Shown: positions 28,301 to 39,515, counted from the stretch's first letter. The stretch: DNA of 64,000 bases from Prochlorococcus sp. scB243_495L20 (GCA_000634215.1 JFLX01000090.1:27394-91393), one strand, 5' to 3'. Program-made: numbers and translations. The notes: generated by a model not told the origin, from the letters alone.

Positions 28301-29357
28301 TTGTGTTTTATGGGGTACTGATAACATCAAAACTTATGGAGAATCACTTGCTCAAATCTTATGGTTTGTTGGTGTAAAACCAAAACCAGATTCTGTTGGA
28401 AGAATCAACAAATTAGAATTAATCCCTTTAGAAGAATTAGGTAGGCCAAGGATAGATGTAGTCGTTAACTGCTCAGGAGTTTTTAGAGATTTATTCATAA
28501 ATCAGATGGCATTAATAGATCAGGCGGTCAAATTAGCGGCTGAGGCGGATGAACCATTGGAATCTAATTTTGTAAGGAAACATTCACTAGAACAAGCAGA
28601 AAAAGAAGGAACCTCTATCAGAGAAGCCTCAGCGAGAGTATTCTCTAATGCAAGTGGAAGCTACAGTTCAAATGTTAATTTAGCTGTAGAAAACTCAACT
28701 TGGGAGGAAGAAAATGAATTACAAGAAATGTATTTATCACGCAAAACATATGCTTTTAATGCTGATAATCCAGGTGAGATGAATCAAAAAAGAGAGGTAT
28801 TTGAGTCAGTAATGAAAACAGCAGATGTTACATTTCAAAACCTTGATTCCTCAGAGATTTCATTAACAGATGTAAGTCATTATTTTGATTCAGATCCAAC
28901 AAAATTGATTAAGACACTTAGAGATGACGGAAAAGAACCAAGTAGCTATATAGCAGACACTACTACATCTAATGCTCAAGTTAGAACACTTGGAGAAACC
29001 ATCAGATTAGACTCAAGGACAAAACTTTTAAATCCTAAGTGGTATGAAGGTATGCTTAAATCTGGTTATGAAGGAGTTAGAGAACTTTCTAACAGGCTTA
29101 ATTACACTCTTGGTTGGAGTGCGACAAGTGGTCAAGTAGATAATTTTGTATATGAAGAAACTAATGAAACATTTATAAATGACGAAGAGATGAGGAAAAG
29201 ATTAATGGACCTTAATCCTAATAGTTTCAGAAGAATTGTTGGAACTTTACTAGAAGTTAATGGTAGGGGATATTGGGAAACTTCAGATGAGAATATTGAA
29301 CAGTTGAAAGAATTATACCAAGAGGTAGAGGATAAAATCGAAGGAGTTAAAGAATAA
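25347..29357 (+). CDS. chlH: Magnesium chelatase subunit H
   Basis: The large porphyrin-binding subunit that inserts Mg2+ into protoporphyrin IX together with ChlI and ChlD, the entry step of chlorophyll synthesis. The 1336 residues match the expected length. Recognisable CobN/ChlH segments include [13 protein letters not shown] (about 278-290), [34 protein letters not shown] near 620 and [23 protein letters not shown] near 930 (read in parts). No ChlI or ChlD lies in this window. It works in the same pathway as acsF. The upstream region is AT-rich and I see no unambiguous promoter. Confidence 0.97.
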   Translation: MFTQVRSANRRVSPVEDNKHKVVIKAVYVVLEPQYQNSLTEAAKSINKMNGPIGIDLSGYLIEELRNDSNFEDFKEDIANADIFVASLIFIEDLAQKVVDAVSPYKDKLKASIVFPSMPEVMRLNKLGSFSMAQLGQSKSIIGDLIKKKKESDGASFQDSMLKLLNTLPSILKYLPVEKAQDARTFILSFQYWLGGTTENLKNFLLMISEKYAVSEIIKDQIEEFKIQDPETFPDLGIWHPLAPCMFESLKEYQNWENNRKDINPKDDKTPTIGLVLQRSHIVTGDDAHYVAVIQELEYRGARVLPIFCGGLDFSKPVNEFYYDSINKDQPIVDGVVSLTGFALVGGPARQDHPKAIEALQRLNRPYMVALPLVFQTTQEWEDSDLGLHPVQVALQIAIPELDGAIEPIILSGRDDATGKAHTLQDRVDVIAERAIKWSTLRVKSRKDKKLAITVFSFPPDKGNVGTAAYLNVFGSIYRVLLEMKSKGYQIDELPSNSKELMEKVINNPEAMDGSPELNIAHKMSVKEYEEFTPYSQRLEENWGKPPGNLNSDGQNLLIYGKHFGNVFIGVQPTFGYEGDPMRLLYSRSASPHHGFAAYYTYVEKIWGADAVLHFGTHGSLEFMPGKQMGMSETCYPDSLIGSLPNLYYYAANNPSEATIAKRRGYASTISYLTPPAENAGLYKGLKELSELVGSYQQLRENSRGIQIVNAIVETSKQCNLDKDVELPSKDVEDLSIDERDLFVGNIYKQLMEIESRLLPCGLHTIGEAPTAEEAVATLVNIASLEREQEGLRSLPGLLAESMGLNIEQIYDGNNKGELKFVELNEKIIKTARESIFAMVNSLKIVNGRVYLEKSLLSKLFDFLKVFGLNLPTPWLRVCNLNGFNEVNQKELNKLFDYLLFCLEQVCADKEMDSLIKALDGNYVLPGPGGDPIRNPGVLPSGKNIHALDPQSIPTTAAVAAAKSVVDKLIERQKEEQGTWPETIACVLWGTDNIKTYGESLAQILWFVGVKPKPDSVGRINKLELIPLEELGRPRIDVVVNCSGVFRDLFINQMALIDQAVKLAAEADEPLESNFVRKHSLEQAEKEGTSIREASARVFSNASGSYSSNVNLAVENSTWEEENELQEMYLSRKTYAFNADNPGEMNQKREVFESVMKTADVTFQNLDSSEISLTDVSHYFDSDPTKLIKTLRDDGKEPSSYIADTTTSNAQVRTLGETIRLDSRTKLLNPKWYEGMLKSGYEGVRELSNRLNYTLGWSATSGQVDNFVYEETNETFINDEEMRKRLMDLNPNSFRRIVGTLLEVNGRGYWETSDENIEQLKELYQEVEDKIEGVKE

Positions 29358-29365
29358 TAAATTTA

Positions 29366-30220
29366 TTATTTTCTGTAAATCTTATCAGCTACTTTCAGGA
29401 TTTGATAATTTAGTTTGACGTTGTGAACCCTCACAATGTCAACGTTAAATTGAGAACAAAGACAACTTATTGCAAGCGTTCCTATATCTCTTTCTTTTGG
29501 ATTTTTCTCATTCAAAATTTCTCCTATAAATCTCTTCCTAGATGCACCTATCAAAATTGGCAAATTCCATTTTTTAAATACATCTAAGTTTCTCAAGATT
29601 TCCAAATTATGAATAATATCCTTTGAAAAACCAATCCCAGGATCAACTATTATATTTCCTTCAGATATATTTTTTTCTAAGGCATTTTTTATTAAATTAT
29701 CAAGAGAGCACTTAACATCACTCAATACATTCTGGTAATTAGAGAGTTGATTCATATTTTGACTATTACCACGACTATGAGTTATGACGAATGGACAGTT
29801 GAATTTTGATACAACATCCAAAATTTTTATATCTCTTCTTCCTCCCGTGACATCATTTATCCAGTTAGCACCATTTAAAAGAGCTTCGTAAGCTACTTCA
29901 GAATTAAAAGTATCAATAGAAATTAAAACATCTGGAAATTCAGATTTTATTAATTTTAGATATGGGATCAATCTTTTTATTTCTTTACTTGATCCAACTT
30001 CTTCGGCCCCAGGTCTAGTACTTTGAGCACCAAGATCAATAACATCAACACCATTACTCAAGAAATGGTCTACTTGATCTATAACTTTTTTTGAAGAGTT
30101 TAATTCTCCACCATCACTAAATGAATCAGGAGTTAAATTAATAACTCCCATAATTGAAGTTTTTTGGCCCCACCCTTTTGGCCATGGATTTTTCTTATTG
30201 ATAATTTGCAATTCTAGCAA
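29366..30220 (-). CDS. folP: Dihydropteroate synthase
   Basis: Joins p-aminobenzoate to dihydropterin pyrophosphate in folate synthesis. Signature 1, [14 protein letters not shown], is at residues 25-38, and signature 2, [13 protein letters not shown], is near 61-73. Later motifs include DPGIGF near 193 and GASRKRFIG near 224, as in TIM-barrel DHPS enzymes. Length, 284 residues, is normal. Its start overlaps the 3' end of tpiA by 26 bases on the same strand, so the two are translationally linked. Confidence 0.94.
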   Translation of the reverse strand: MLELQIINKKNPWPKGWGQKTSIMGVINLTPDSFSDGGELNSSKKVIDQVDHFLSNGVDVIDLGAQSTRPGAEEVGSSKEIKRLIPYLKLIKSEFPDVLISIDTFNSEVAYEALLNGANWINDVTGGRRDIKILDVVSKFNCPFVITHSRGNSQNMNQLSNYQNVLSDVKCSLDNLIKNALEKNISEGNIIVDPGIGFSKDIIHNLEILRNLDVFKKWNLPILIGASRKRFIGEILNEKNPKERDIGTLAISCLCSQFNVDIVRVHNVKLNYQILKVADKIYRK

Positions 30221-30920
30221 AACTATTCGGATCTAATGAAGCCCCTCCAACTAACACCCCATCAATATCACTCATTGACATAATTTCGTCAATGTTATTA
30301 GGTTTAACAGATCCACCATATTGAATAATTACATCATCAAAACCTATTAATTTCCGAATCAAAGAACATATCTTATTAGCGTCTTCTGCCTCACATGTTT
30401 TACCAGTACCAATAGCCCATATTGGTTCATAGGCAACAATTAAATTAGATGGATCTGTATTTTCTAATCCTTGTTCAACCTGTCTAGTAATAACTCTAAC
30501 AGCTTCTCCTCTCTCTCTTTGTTCTAATGTTTCTCCTACACAAACTATTGGAGTAAGTCCACTAGATTGAGCAAAAACTGCTCTTTTATTAATTTGTTCA
30601 TCACTTTCACTAAAATATTTTCTTGGTTCACTATGTCCAACGATTGCATATGAGACACCATGTTCAAGAAGCATTTTTGGAGATATTTCTGCGGTAAATG
30701 CCCCTTGATCTTCCCAATGAATATTTTGACTAGAAATATCTAAATAATCAAAATCAGAATGATCCGAAAAGGTTGAAATAGCTGTAAAAGGTGGAGCAAT
30801 AACAATTTTACGATCGTCTTTTATATTTTTTATTAAGGGAATAAACTTTTCTAAATAGGATTTAGCCTCGGCACAAGTCATGTGCATTTTCCAATTACCA
30901 GCAATTACAGATTTTCTCAA
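30195..30920 (-). CDS. tpiA: Triosephosphate isomerase
   Basis: Interconverts glyceraldehyde-3-phosphate and dihydroxyacetone phosphate in glycolysis and the Calvin cycle. Asn9 and Lys11 are in GNWKMH, the catalytic His96 in VGHSEPR and the catalytic Glu165 in [13 protein letters not shown]; the flexible loop follows. The usual GHSERR reads GHSEPR here, with Pro99 replacing an Arg. At 241 residues it is normal length. It overlaps folP by 26 bases. Confidence 0.95.
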   Translation of the reverse strand: MRKSVIAGNWKMHMTCAEAKSYLEKFIPLIKNIKDDRKIVIAPPFTAISTFSDHSDFDYLDISSQNIHWEDQGAFTAEISPKMLLEHGVSYAIVGHSEPRKYFSESDEQINKRAVFAQSSGLTPIVCVGETLEQRERGEAVRVITRQVEQGLENTDPSNLIVAYEPIWAIGTGKTCEAEDANKICSLIRKLIGFDDVIIQYGGSVKPNNIDEIMSMSDIDGVLVGGASLDPNSFARIANYQ

Positions 30921-30972
30921 AATACTATCTCCAAGAAAAATATACTAATACAAAGTGAGTTGAATAAGCTAA

Positions 30973-31149
30973 CTATTCAAAAATTAATTCATTTTTTAGA
31001 AATATTACTTTATCTCCCCTGTTTAACTTCCTCCCTCTCCTAGTCTCAATTACACCATTAACCTTAACAGAGCCCGATTTAATAAAAATTTTTGCTTCGC
31101 CACCAGAAGATACCAAATTTTTCCATTTTAAGAATTGATCCAATTTCAT
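30973..31149 (-). CDS. S4-domain RNA-binding protein, 58 aa
   Basis: A 58-residue protein that is essentially one S4 domain: MKLDQFLKWKNLVSSGGEAK, then IKSGSVKVNGVIETRRGRKLNRGDKV. This is the compact YbcJ/YaaA-like type, with the VxVNGxxExRRGRKL core typical of S4 RNA-binding folds. It probably binds structured RNA. It sits upstream of tpiA on the same strand and divergent from the ABC exporter. Confidence 0.8.
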   Translation of the reverse strand: MKLDQFLKWKNLVSSGGEAKIFIKSGSVKVNGVIETRRGRKLNRGDKVIFLKNELIFE

Positions 31150-31207
31150 TGTTTTTTATACCTAAAGATATTGATAAAGTAGGATAAACAATTAAATATA
31201 TAATAAC

Positions 31208-32914
31208 TTGAGACTAATACCACCAGTCAGATCATATTCAAATAGGTTTATCAAGGGTTTTATATGCATGCTTATCTACGTAGCTTGTTGGCCTTTATTA
31301 GCTTATTTAGCTGGAAACTTAATCCCAGCAATTGGGTCAGGTGATCTTTCAAAAGTTTCTAGCATAATAATCAAGTCTTTATTTGTATTTTTAGTTCAGA
31401 AAACTGCTCAATTTGGACAGGATGTATTCATAGCAAAACCATCTTTAGAAATTAGTGAAGTGATGAGAGGAAATTTATTTAGAAGAATTCAAAAAATAAA
31501 GATGAATTCCGTTGAAAATATTTCAGCCGGAGACATCACATATAGACTTACAGAAGATGCTGACAGGGTAAGCGAAGTTATTTATAAAACAGCTCAAGAT
31601 ACTATTCCATGCACTTTACAGTTATTAGCGGTAATAATCTATATGTTTTATTTAGACTGGTCATTAACAGTGTCAACATTCGTTTTAGCACCATTGATTA
31701 TTCTTTCAGTTAATAGTTTTGGGAGAAGAGTTTTAAAAGCATCCGAAAAAAGTCAAGAATCAACAAGTAATTTAGCAGGATTAATAGGTGAATCTATAAA
31801 TGGAATGTCCACTATAAGAGCTTTTGCTGCAGAAAATTGGATTGAGAAAAGATTCTATAAAAGATTAAGTACAAATAAAAAAGCAAAATATAAAACATTA
31901 AAATTACTTGCATTTCAACATCCAGTTGTAGGATTTGTTGAAGCATTTGGAATATTAGCAATATTAGGTTTAGGAGCCGCAAGAATAAATCTAGGTCTTC
32001 TAACAAGCGAAGAATTTAGTAGTTTTTTTGCAGCAATATTAATGCTTATTGATCCAATAAGCCATGTAAGTACAAATTTCAATGACTATAAACAGGCAGA
32101 AGCCTCAATAAAAAGGTTGAAAAATATAAATCAAGAACCTGTCGAAGATGATAAAAAGAATTTACGAAGGATATCCAATTGTGAAGGCAAGATAAGCTTC
32201 AAGAAAGTAAATTTCGCTTACAAAAAAGATAATCAAGTACTTAAAAATATCAATTTAGAAATTAAAAGAGGTGAAGTCACAGCATTTGTTGGGGCTTCTG
32301 GAGCTGGTAAAAGTACAATGTTGGCTTTGATTTTAAAGTTTATTACTCCAAATAATGGAGACATTTTTATAGATGATAAAAATCTCAAAATATTAAATAC
32401 AAAAGATATTAGAAAAAACATTGCATTAGTACAACAACAGCCTTTTTTGTTTTCAGGAACAATTATTGATGTTATAAGAATGGGCAGAAATTTCACCAAA
32501 GAAGAAGTTATAGAATCAGCAAGAAAAGCAAACGCTCACAACTTCATTCAAAAGCTTCCTGAGAAATATGAAACTGAGATAACTGAAAGAGGATCAAATT
32601 TCTCAGGTGGTCAGATCCAGAGAATAGCAATTGCAAGAGCAATACTCGGGAACCCCTCAATTCTTCTTTTAGATGAGGCTACAAGTGCGTTAGATGCAGA
32701 ATCAGAATTTGAAGTGCAGAAAGGACTTAATAGAGCTATGAAAGATAGAACAGTTATTGTTATTGCTCATAGATTAGCCACTACTCAAGAGGCCAATAAA
32801 ATAGTTGTTTTCGATAAAGGTGAAATTATTGAAGTTGGCAAACACATTGATTTAATAAATAAACCTGGAATTTATAAAGAATTATGTGAAAAACAATTGA
32901 TTAAAATATTATAG
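31208..32914 (+). CDS. ABC exporter, fused membrane and ATPase domains
   Basis: A half-size ABC-B type exporter that should work as a homodimer. About six helices fill residues 15-290. The nucleotide-binding domain has Walker A GASGAGKST near 361, a Q-loop (VQQQPFLFSG), the signature FSGGQIQR near 464 and Walker B LLLDEATSALD near 485. Total length is 568 residues. The start is TTG at 31208; an in-frame TAA at 31193 prevents a longer form and no strong ribosome site is seen. Lipid or multidrug export is plausible; the substrate cannot be deduced. Confidence 0.9.
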   Translation: MRLIPPVRSYSNRFIKGFICMLIYVACWPLLAYLAGNLIPAIGSGDLSKVSSIIIKSLFVFLVQKTAQFGQDVFIAKPSLEISEVMRGNLFRRIQKIKMNSVENISAGDITYRLTEDADRVSEVIYKTAQDTIPCTLQLLAVIIYMFYLDWSLTVSTFVLAPLIILSVNSFGRRVLKASEKSQESTSNLAGLIGESINGMSTIRAFAAENWIEKRFYKRLSTNKKAKYKTLKLLAFQHPVVGFVEAFGILAILGLGAARINLGLLTSEEFSSFFAAILMLIDPISHVSTNFNDYKQAEASIKRLKNINQEPVEDDKKNLRRISNCEGKISFKKVNFAYKKDNQVLKNINLEIKRGEVTAFVGASGAGKSTMLALILKFITPNNGDIFIDDKNLKILNTKDIRKNIALVQQQPFLFSGTIIDVIRMGRNFTKEEVIESARKANAHNFIQKLPEKYETEITERGSNFSGGQIQRIAIARAILGNPSILLLDEATSALDAESEFEVQKGLNRAMKDRTVIVIAHRLATTQEANKIVVFDKGEIIEVGKHIDLINKPGIYKELCEKQLIKIL

Positions 32915-32944
32915 TTCTATTTTATTTGTTAAAAAAGTAAATCC

Positions 32945-33163
32945 ATGAGCGAAAGCACCAATGACTCTTCAAATCCAGTTTTAACCTTTGAAGGCAAAAA
33001 ATATTTAATTAATGAACTTTCTAATGAAATAAAAGAATCTTTAAAAGTACTGCAAATAGCGGAGACACAACTTAAGATGCATCAAGATACTCTCAAATTG
33101 CTTTCAATTAGTCGAAATTCTTTAGTTAATCAATTAAGAGAAAAACTAAAAAACTTAGAATAA
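32945..33163 (+). CDS. Small coiled protein, DUF6447-like
   Basis: A 72-residue soluble protein. The N-terminal part has FEGKKYLINELSNEIKESL, followed by a long helix (VLQIAETQLKMHQDTLKLLSISRNS, read in parts) likely to form a coiled coil. The LTFxGKKYxxxxLS opening resembles DUF6447. It lies 30 bases after the ABC exporter and ends 4 bases from the convergent carB. Function unknown. Confidence 0.6.
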   Translation: MSESTNDSSNPVLTFEGKKYLINELSNEIKESLKVLQIAETQLKMHQDTLKLLSISRNSLVNQLREKLKNLE

Positions 33164-33167
33164 ATTT

Positions 33168-36100
33168 TTAATAATTATGGATTTCCTGTAGAGAGTAAGT
33201 ATTAATTCTATTAAATTGCAAAGCTTTGATTGCCTTAATGGCTGCCTTGGCTCCAGGAATAGTTGTAAAAGTTGGAATATTATATTCTAAAGCGGCACGT
33301 CTTAAATAAGCATCATCATGAAGAGCCTGGGAGTCAATTGGAGTATTAATTATTAATTGAACAAGTCCCGAACGAATTAGGTCCTCAATATTTGGTCTTC
33401 CTTCATGAACTTTTTGAACTTCTTCAACTTGAATTCCTAAATTACCCAAATACGCAGCTGTACCTTTTGTTGCGATTAATTTAAATCCTAAAATCAAAAG
33501 TTCTTTAGCAATTTCCTCAAGATTTTTTTTATCTAAATCATTTGTAGACAAAAAAGCTACTCCATCTGAAGGTACACCATTACCTGCTGCCAATTCCGAC
33601 TTGGCATATGCAATTCCAAAATCTTTAGCTAAACCCATTACTTCTCCAGTAGATTTCATTTCAGGGCCAAGTAATGTATCAGATCCAGGAAATCGTTTAA
33701 AAGGTAGAACGGCCTCTTTTACAGCCTGAAATTTTGGAAAAAATTCATCTGTAAAATTAAGATCTTCTAATGTAAAACCTTGCATTAACAGGGTAGCTAA
33801 TTTTGCAACTGGTTTACCTATAGCTTTTGAAACAAATGGAACTGTCCTGGATGCTCTTGGATTTGCTTCAAGAATAAATAATTTACTATCTTTATTATTT
33901 GTATTTATTACTGCAAATTGCAAATTAATCAAACCAACAACATTTAACCTTTTTGCAATTAATCTAGTCCAGTTCCTCACATTTTCTTTTGTAGATGTTG
34001 AAAGAGAAATGGATGGTAAGCAACAAGCTGAATCTCCTGAATGAATTCCTGCAGGTTCCACATGTTCCATTAGGCCAGCAATTACAACCGACCCCTTTGA
34101 ATCGCATAAAGCATCAACATCTATCTCAATTGCATTATTCAAATACTGATCAAGAAGGATTGGATGATCAGGCGATACCTTTACTGCTTCGGAGATGTAT
34201 CTTGATAATTCATCCTCATCTTTAACAATTTCCATTGCCCTTCCACCTAAAACATAAGAGGGTCTTACAACCAAGGGGAATCCTATATTTTTTGCAACTA
34301 ATTCTGCTTCATTTTGATTACGTGCAATACCGTTTAAAGGTTGTCTTATACTTAATTCATCAAGAATTTTGGTAAATTCCTCTCTATCTTCTGCTAAATC
34401 GATAGATATTGGAGAAGTTCCAAGAATTTTTGAGCCAGTTCTGATCCCATCATTAGAATTAAGCCATTCAAATAAAGGTAATGATAATTTTAATGGAGTT
34501 TGACCTCCAAATTGAACAATCAAACCATAGGGCTTTTCAGCTTCTATTATGTTGAGCACATCTTCCAAAGTTACAGGCTCAAAATATAAAATATCGCTAG
34601 TGTCGTAATCTGTTGATACAGTTTCAGGGTTACTATTAACCATTATTGTTTTATAACCATTTGTAGAAGATTGATATGATGCATGACAACAACAGTAATC
34701 AAATTCTATTCCCTGACCAATTCTGTTTGGACCTCCTCCTAAAATCATAATTTTTTTTGATTTACTATTTTCTGAAATCTCGCTATCAAAAATTTGAGAC
34801 TTAAGATTAATGAAAGATTCTTCGTAAGTTGAATAATGATAAGGAGTGGAGGATGAGAATTCTGCTGAACAAGTATCAACAGTTTTATAAATTGGAATTA
34901 TATTAAGTTTTTTTCTATATCTTCTTACTTGAAAAAACTCAGAATTAGTTAACTTTGCTATCTGTTGATCTGAAAAGCCTAGTTGTTTAGCATGTAGCAT
35001 CAAATCCCTATCTAGATTATAAAGTTCTTTATCTTTCAAAAAATCATTTTCAAAATTAAAGATATTACGTAATTTTTCTATAAACCATAAATCTATATTT
35101 GTAACTTCTTGGATATAAGTATTAGTTTTCCCAAGCTGCATAGCTTTTTTAATTAGGAGAATTCTTTCAGGTGTGGGGTTTCTTAAACTATTTTTAATTT
35201 GATTCTCATTTTTAAATTCATCTTGTGAATCACATTCCCACCCAAAAACACCTACTTCTAATGACCTTAATGCTTTCTGAAATGATTCTTCAAAAGAACG
35301 ACCTATTGCCATTGACTCACCAACAGATTTCATGGCAGTGCTTAAAGTATTAGAAGAGCCTTTAAACTTTTCAAAAGCAAATCTTGGGATCTTAGTAACT
35401 ACGTAATCAATTGATGGCTCAAAACATGCAGGTGTTTTTTTTGTAATGTCATTAATAATCTCATCAAGTGTATAACCAACAGATAATAAGGCTGCAATCT
35501 TAGCTATAGGAAATCCAGTTGCTTTACTCGCTAAAGCAGAGGATCTACTCACACGGGGATTCATTTCTATGACAATTACTTCTCCATTAGATGGATTTAT
35601 TGCAAATTGAATATTACTGCCTCCAGTTTCAACTCCTACCTCTCTAATAATTTTCAATGACAAATCCCTTAATCTCTGATACTCCTTATCTGTTAAAGTC
35701 TGTGCAGGAGCTACAGTAATCGAGTCTCCAGTGTGGACACCCATTGGGTCTAAATTTTCAATACTGCAAACTATTACTACATTGTCAGCAGTGTCTCTCA
35801 TTACCTCTAGTTCAAACTCTTTCCATCCAATAAGTGATTTTTCAATTAATATTTGTTTACTTGGACTTTCCTCTAAACCTGATTTACACAACTCGAAAAA
35901 TTCTTCAAGGTTAAAAGCAATCCCACCACCTACTCCACCTAATGTAAATGCAGGCCTAATGATAAGAGGAAAAGAATTAATTTTTTTGGATACCTCTGTA
36001 GCTTCATCTAGATTAGAAGCGATACCAGAAGGACAAACATTTACATTTATTTTCTCCATCGATTCTTTAAACAATTTTCTATCTTCAGCTTTATTTATAG

Positions 36101-36464
36101 CTTTCAAATCAGCTCCGATTAATTCAATATTATTTTGCTTTAAAAAATCTGACTCTGATAATTTAACCGCAAGATTCAAAGCGGTTTGACCTCCCATAGT
36201 GGGAAGGATCGCATCAGGTTTTTCTCTTAAAATGATCTGAGAAACAATTTTAGGAGTCAATGGTTCAATATATGTTTTGCTTGCGATCTCAGGATCAGTC
36301 ATTATTGATGCTGGATTTGAATTTATTAATACAATTTCATAACCAGCATTTCTTAAAGCTTTGCAAGCTTGAGTGCCAGAGTAATCAAATTCGCATGCTT
36401 GTCCTATAACAATCGGTCCCGAACCTAGAATAAGAATTTTTTTTAGATCACCTCTTTGAGGCAT
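33168..36464 (-). CDS. carB: Carbamoyl-phosphate synthase large subunit
   Basis: Makes carbamoyl phosphate from bicarbonate, ammonia and two ATP for arginine and pyrimidine synthesis. The 1098 residues show two ATP-grasp halves: the first with [17 protein letters not shown] near 14-30, the second with [17 protein letters not shown] near 577, each followed by a NSNPxxxxTD element. A C-terminal MGS-like allosteric domain (ATKGTAAYL near 1003) is present. The gene for the small subunit (carA) is not in this window. Confidence 0.97.
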   Translation of the reverse strand: MPQRGDLKKILILGSGPIVIGQACEFDYSGTQACKALRNAGYEIVLINSNPASIMTDPEIASKTYIEPLTPKIVSQIILREKPDAILPTMGGQTALNLAVKLSESDFLKQNNIELIGADLKAINKAEDRKLFKESMEKINVNVCPSGIASNLDEATEVSKKINSFPLIIRPAFTLGGVGGGIAFNLEEFFELCKSGLEESPSKQILIEKSLIGWKEFELEVMRDTADNVVIVCSIENLDPMGVHTGDSITVAPAQTLTDKEYQRLRDLSLKIIREVGVETGGSNIQFAINPSNGEVIVIEMNPRVSRSSALASKATGFPIAKIAALLSVGYTLDEIINDITKKTPACFEPSIDYVVTKIPRFAFEKFKGSSNTLSTAMKSVGESMAIGRSFEESFQKALRSLEVGVFGWECDSQDEFKNENQIKNSLRNPTPERILLIKKAMQLGKTNTYIQEVTNIDLWFIEKLRNIFNFENDFLKDKELYNLDRDLMLHAKQLGFSDQQIAKLTNSEFFQVRRYRKKLNIIPIYKTVDTCSAEFSSSTPYHYSTYEESFINLKSQIFDSEISENSKSKKIMILGGGPNRIGQGIEFDYCCCHASYQSSTNGYKTIMVNSNPETVSTDYDTSDILYFEPVTLEDVLNIIEAEKPYGLIVQFGGQTPLKLSLPLFEWLNSNDGIRTGSKILGTSPISIDLAEDREEFTKILDELSIRQPLNGIARNQNEAELVAKNIGFPLVVRPSYVLGGRAMEIVKDEDELSRYISEAVKVSPDHPILLDQYLNNAIEIDVDALCDSKGSVVIAGLMEHVEPAGIHSGDSACCLPSISLSTSTKENVRNWTRLIAKRLNVVGLINLQFAVINTNNKDSKLFILEANPRASRTVPFVSKAIGKPVAKLATLLMQGFTLEDLNFTDEFFPKFQAVKEAVLPFKRFPGSDTLLGPEMKSTGEVMGLAKDFGIAYAKSELAAGNGVPSDGVAFLSTNDLDKKNLEEIAKELLILGFKLIATKGTAAYLGNLGIQVEEVQKVHEGRPNIEDLIRSGLVQLIINTPIDSQALHDDAYLRRAALEYNIPTFTTIPGAKAAIKAIKALQFNRINTYSLQEIHNY

Positions 36465-36572
36465 AATTTAAACCCTTCATTTATCACATGCTACTTATAA
36501 ATCGTCAGATGTTAATCAACTTACTTGAAAAGCAACATTTGTTTCTATAGTATTGAAAGAAATTAATATTTT

Positions 36573-37211
36573 ATGAGCGAACTTCAGCGACTTAAAAATT
36601 TGTTGCCTCCAGAGAATCAAAGTTGGGTATTTATTGAAGCTGCAGTAGCTATAGACCCACCTTTAGTAACACTTGAAGAAATCGGTCGTGACGAAGTAGA
36701 AATTCAAATAGATTTAGATGAATGGGATAACTTTGCTATTGACCACAGAAATTTATTATTTTGGCACGAGGTTGGAAAAATTCAAAATGACACAATTCCC
36801 AGAGATGGATGGGAAATGGCAGCTCTCGCTATTGGACTTGGAGGTGCAATAGGAGAGTTGTGGGTACAAGATGGTTTACTGTTAATACTTGCACTAGGTT
36901 TATCAAGTTTTGCAGGCTATAGATTATATTTAAAAAATAATTCTGAAAAAAAACTTCAAGATGCTATTAATGCAGACGAAAGAGCTATAGATCTTGCTTG
37001 TAGATTTGGATACAGCATTCCAAATGCTTATAAAAGTCTTGGAGGAGCCTTAAAGGAATTAATAGATAAAACGCGAAAAAAGAAAAAAAGAAGTTTCTTT
37101 GAAGATAGATTAGATGCTTTAAGAAAAAGTGCAGAAAAAGCACGATCAGAATTATCTCAGCAAGAAGGTTCAGATAAATCAGTTTCGAGCGAAAATGTTT
37201 ATGGACAATAA
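36573..37211 (+). CDS. DUF3318 cyanobacterial protein
   Basis: A 212-residue protein. The N-terminal half (MSELQRLKNLLPPENQSW, DEWDNFAIDHRNLLFWHEVGK) and the following glycine-rich hydrophobic region (AALAIGLGGAIGEL, then LLILALGLSSFAGYRLYL) are typical of DUF3318. The LLFWHEVG segment looks like the start of an HExxG metal motif but lacks further ligands that I can see. The C-terminal third is a charged helix. Its last bases overlap the start of rsfS. Function unknown. Confidence 0.8.
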   Translation: MSELQRLKNLLPPENQSWVFIEAAVAIDPPLVTLEEIGRDEVEIQIDLDEWDNFAIDHRNLLFWHEVGKIQNDTIPRDGWEMAALAIGLGGAIGELWVQDGLLLILALGLSSFAGYRLYLKNNSEKKLQDAINADERAIDLACRFGYSIPNAYKSLGGALKELIDKTRKKKKRSFFEDRLDALRKSAEKARSELSQQEGSDKSVSSENVYGQ

Positions 37212-37545
37212 AAGTTTGGTTTTAATTGCAGCTAAAGCATGTGACGAAAAAAAGGCAAAAGATATAAAACTTATAAAAATTGACAAGGTTTCTTTTATAA
37301 GTGAATGGATTTTAATTGCAGAAGGATTATCTGATGTACAAGTCAGATCTATAACTAACTCTGTAGAGGGAGAACTTAGAGAGAAGGCTAAAATTGAACC
37401 GATAAGAAAAGAAGGGGTTAACGAAGCCAAATGGGCTTTACTTGATTATGGTGATTTGATAGTAAATATTTTTCAACCAGAAATAAGAAAATATTATGAC
37501 CTTGAATCGTTTTGGAGTAATGGAAATAATCTAATATTTCCATAA
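37201..37545 (+). CDS. rsfS: Ribosomal silencing factor RsfS
   Basis: RsfS (YbeB/Iojap) binds L14 on the large subunit and blocks subunit joining when nutrients are low. The fold is visible as LVLIAAKACDEKKAKDIKLIKI, EWILIAEGLSDVQVRSI, and the conserved W-x-L-x-DYGDLIVNIF near 80. The start is uncertain: ATG at 37201 gives 114 residues; ATG at 37195 is two codons earlier and has GAGCGAAA before it. An open frame to 37129 overlaps the preceding gene and is not family-like. It overlaps the end of DUF3318, suggesting coupling. Confidence 0.9.
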   Translation: MDNKSLVLIAAKACDEKKAKDIKLIKIDKVSFISEWILIAEGLSDVQVRSITNSVEGELREKAKIEPIRKEGVNEAKWALLDYGDLIVNIFQPEIRKYYDLESFWSNGNNLIFP

Positions 37546-37553
37546 TATATTAT

Positions 37554-38048
37554 ATGAACGAATCTAAGTGTCCTGTCCCTAGAGAGCAACAACCTACAAA
37601 TGAATTTATAGAATTATCACAATCTCAAATTTTTTCTTGGCCCAAAACAAAAAAGTCTCTAATCCTTATTTTGATGAAATTCTGGCTAGGAGCTTTTGTT
37701 CTATTTCTTGTCATCTCTTCGGGAAGTATATATTTTAAGACATCCCCTTTAAGGTATATTCTATTAAGCCTTTTTAGCAGCTTATCAATACCTCTTTTAA
37801 TTTCAATAAGATTATATTTAGGTTGGAATCATATATTTAATAGATTAATGTCAGAAAAAGTTGAATACGAGGAATCCGGTTGGTACGACGGTCAAGTATG
37901 GGAAAAGCCATTAGTTTTGAAAGAAAAAGAATCACTTATTGCTTCAATTGAGGTAAAGCCTATTTTAAAAAATTTAATTCAAATTTTTTCTATTATTTCA
38001 GTCTTAGCTTTGACTGGAATTTTGATTTTTCAATATAACAATTTCTAA
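37554..38048 (+). CDS. ycf36: Ycf36 / CGLD27-family membrane protein (DUF1230)
   Basis: The opening CPVPREQQPTNEFIEL is the hallmark of Ycf36/DUF1230. Two or three helices are at about 41-61, 69-88 and 144-161, with the conserved WYDGQVWEKP segment (109-118) between them. Total 164 residues. Known in cyanobacteria and plastids; a plant homologue (CGLD27) is linked to iron limitation and photosynthesis. Starts 8 bases after rsfS. Confidence 0.85.
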   Translation: MNESKCPVPREQQPTNEFIELSQSQIFSWPKTKKSLILILMKFWLGAFVLFLVISSGSIYFKTSPLRYILLSLFSSLSIPLLISIRLYLGWNHIFNRLMSEKVEYEESGWYDGQVWEKPLVLKEKESLIASIEVKPILKNLIQIFSIISVLALTGILIFQYNNF

Positions 38049-39014
38049 ATGAGTTCTAATTTCAAAAACCTCTACACCTCTAACAATCCTCCCTTACAAG
38101 CAACCTTAATTAGAGGATCAAATATTGAGTCAATACATAAAATTCATGCCGTTATTACTGATAAAAAAGGTAGAGTTTTAATGTGCGCAGGAAATCCTGA
38201 ATATAAAAGTTTCATAAGGTCAGCACTAAAACCTTTTCAAGCAATACCTTTCGTTAGTAGTGGAGCTGCATCAAAAATCAATAATGAATCACAATCAATT
38301 GCTTTGGCATGCGGGTCACATAGTGGATCAAAACTTCATTCAAGGGAAGCATTCAAAATTTTATGGGAATATGACATTGACATCAATAATCTTAAATGTC
38401 CGAAAACTAAGACAAGTCCACTAGAACATAATTGTTCGGGTAAACATGCTGCTTTTTTAGCTACATGCAAAAAAATGAATTGGCCATTAGATAGTTACTT
38501 AAAGGGGGATCATCCACTTCAAATAGAAATATTTAGAATGGTCTCTGAATTACTTGAAATCCCTTCATCTGAAATAAACGCAGAACGTGATGATTGTGGT
38601 GCTCCAACTCTTTATTTAAAACTATTAGAAATGTCGAGGTTATATTCATTTTTGAGCAGTTCCGATAATGCTGAATTAGAACAAATCAGTAGATCTATGA
38701 TATTAAATCCAACAATGATAAGTGATAACAATAAATTTGACACAGAAATAATTAAAGCTTCTCATGGGAACGTTATAAGTAAAGGTGGAGCCGAGGGAAT
38801 ACAGTGTCTTTGTAAAGTAAATGAGGGGATAGGTTTAGCTTTAAAGGTAGAAGACGGTTCAAAAAGAGCAAAGCATGCTGTTAGTCTTCACTTACTAAAA
38901 CAGTTAGAATGGATATCTGACTTAAGAATTCAAGACATCGAAGAAAAGGTATTTAATTTTCCTGATGGAGTGCGACTTGAAGTTAAAGGTAAAGTAAAAT
39001 TCCAAGAATCCTAA
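38049..39014 (+). CDS. L-asparaginase II family protein
   Basis: A 321-residue member of the asparaginase II family, which is unrelated to E. coli AnsB. Recognisable segments are RSALKPFQAIP near 57, ACGSHSG near 88, EHNCSGKHAAFLATC near 127, and KGGAEGIQCLC near 238. These carry the serine/lysine residues thought to act in hydrolysis of asparagine to aspartate and ammonia. It begins directly after the ycf36 stop. In a nitrogen-poor ocean it could recycle ammonia (inference). Confidence 0.85.
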   Translation: MSSNFKNLYTSNNPPLQATLIRGSNIESIHKIHAVITDKKGRVLMCAGNPEYKSFIRSALKPFQAIPFVSSGAASKINNESQSIALACGSHSGSKLHSREAFKILWEYDIDINNLKCPKTKTSPLEHNCSGKHAAFLATCKKMNWPLDSYLKGDHPLQIEIFRMVSELLEIPSSEINAERDDCGAPTLYLKLLEMSRLYSFLSSSDNAELEQISRSMILNPTMISDNNKFDTEIIKASHGNVISKGGAEGIQCLCKVNEGIGLALKVEDGSKRAKHAVSLHLLKQLEWISDLRIQDIEEKVFNFPDGVRLEVKGKVKFQES

Positions 39015-39040
39015 AAAACGAGAAAAATAACCCTTTCAGA

Positions 39041-39050
39041 TGTATGCTAT
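39041..39050 (+). promoter_or_regulatory. Extended -10 element for the tRNA gene
   Basis: TGTATGCTAT at 39041-39050 has the TGn extension plus a TATGCT -10 box, placing a start about 8-10 bases downstream, just ahead of the tRNA at 39059. No good -35 is needed in such promoters and none is clear. Confidence 0.45.
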
Positions 39051-39058
39051 TTGTATGA

Positions 39059-39135
<77 letters not shown>

Positions 39136-39515
39136 TTTAGGAGCAGCTTTAGAGCTGCTTTTTTAGTATTTGCAAAAAATTATCGCAACTATAAAAATAT
39201 AATAGAAACAAAGGTTTTTTTATATCACACTAAAAAGAAATCTTATAAGAAATTATTTAAAATCTTTTTGAATTGAGAATTTAAAGTCAACTTTCACTAA
39301 TAGACCAATAATGATAAAAAAAATTCCAATGTACGATTGCAAAGTTAGATCCAAGATATTGAATTTAATTTTCTAACTAAATTTTAGCTTACAAATCATT
39401 TCTATTAAATTTACTTGTAACAATGAATTTAAACAAATCTGAATGTTGGCGATTTTCAAATTGAATAAGTAATTTTATAAAGTAGAGTTAAATCTATCTC
39501 ATTTAGAAAAATTAT
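39136..39515. other. 380-base gap after the tRNA
   Basis: The left end holds the tRNA terminator (39142-39164). The rest is AT-rich. A minus-strand frame of about 34 codons with a TTG start near 39357 encodes one hydrophobic helix (IGIFFIIIGLLV), too weak to call. No promoter stands out ahead of the 48-residue gene at 39516. Confidence 0.4.
39142..39164 (+). terminator. Rho-independent terminator after tRNA-fMet
   Basis: AGCAGCT (39142-39148) pairs perfectly with AGCTGCT (39153-39159) around a TTAG loop, followed by six T residues. It lies seven bases after the tRNA CCA, so it ends the tRNA transcript. Confidence 0.9.

Noticed and set aside
37129..37200. Upstream extension of rsfS to 37129
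   Set aside because: The extra residues overlap the DUF3318 gene and do not resemble the family N-terminus.
39255..39357. Minus-strand frame of about 34 codons with a hydrophobic helix
   Set aside because: It has only a TTG start, no ribosome site and no neighbour or promoter to support it.
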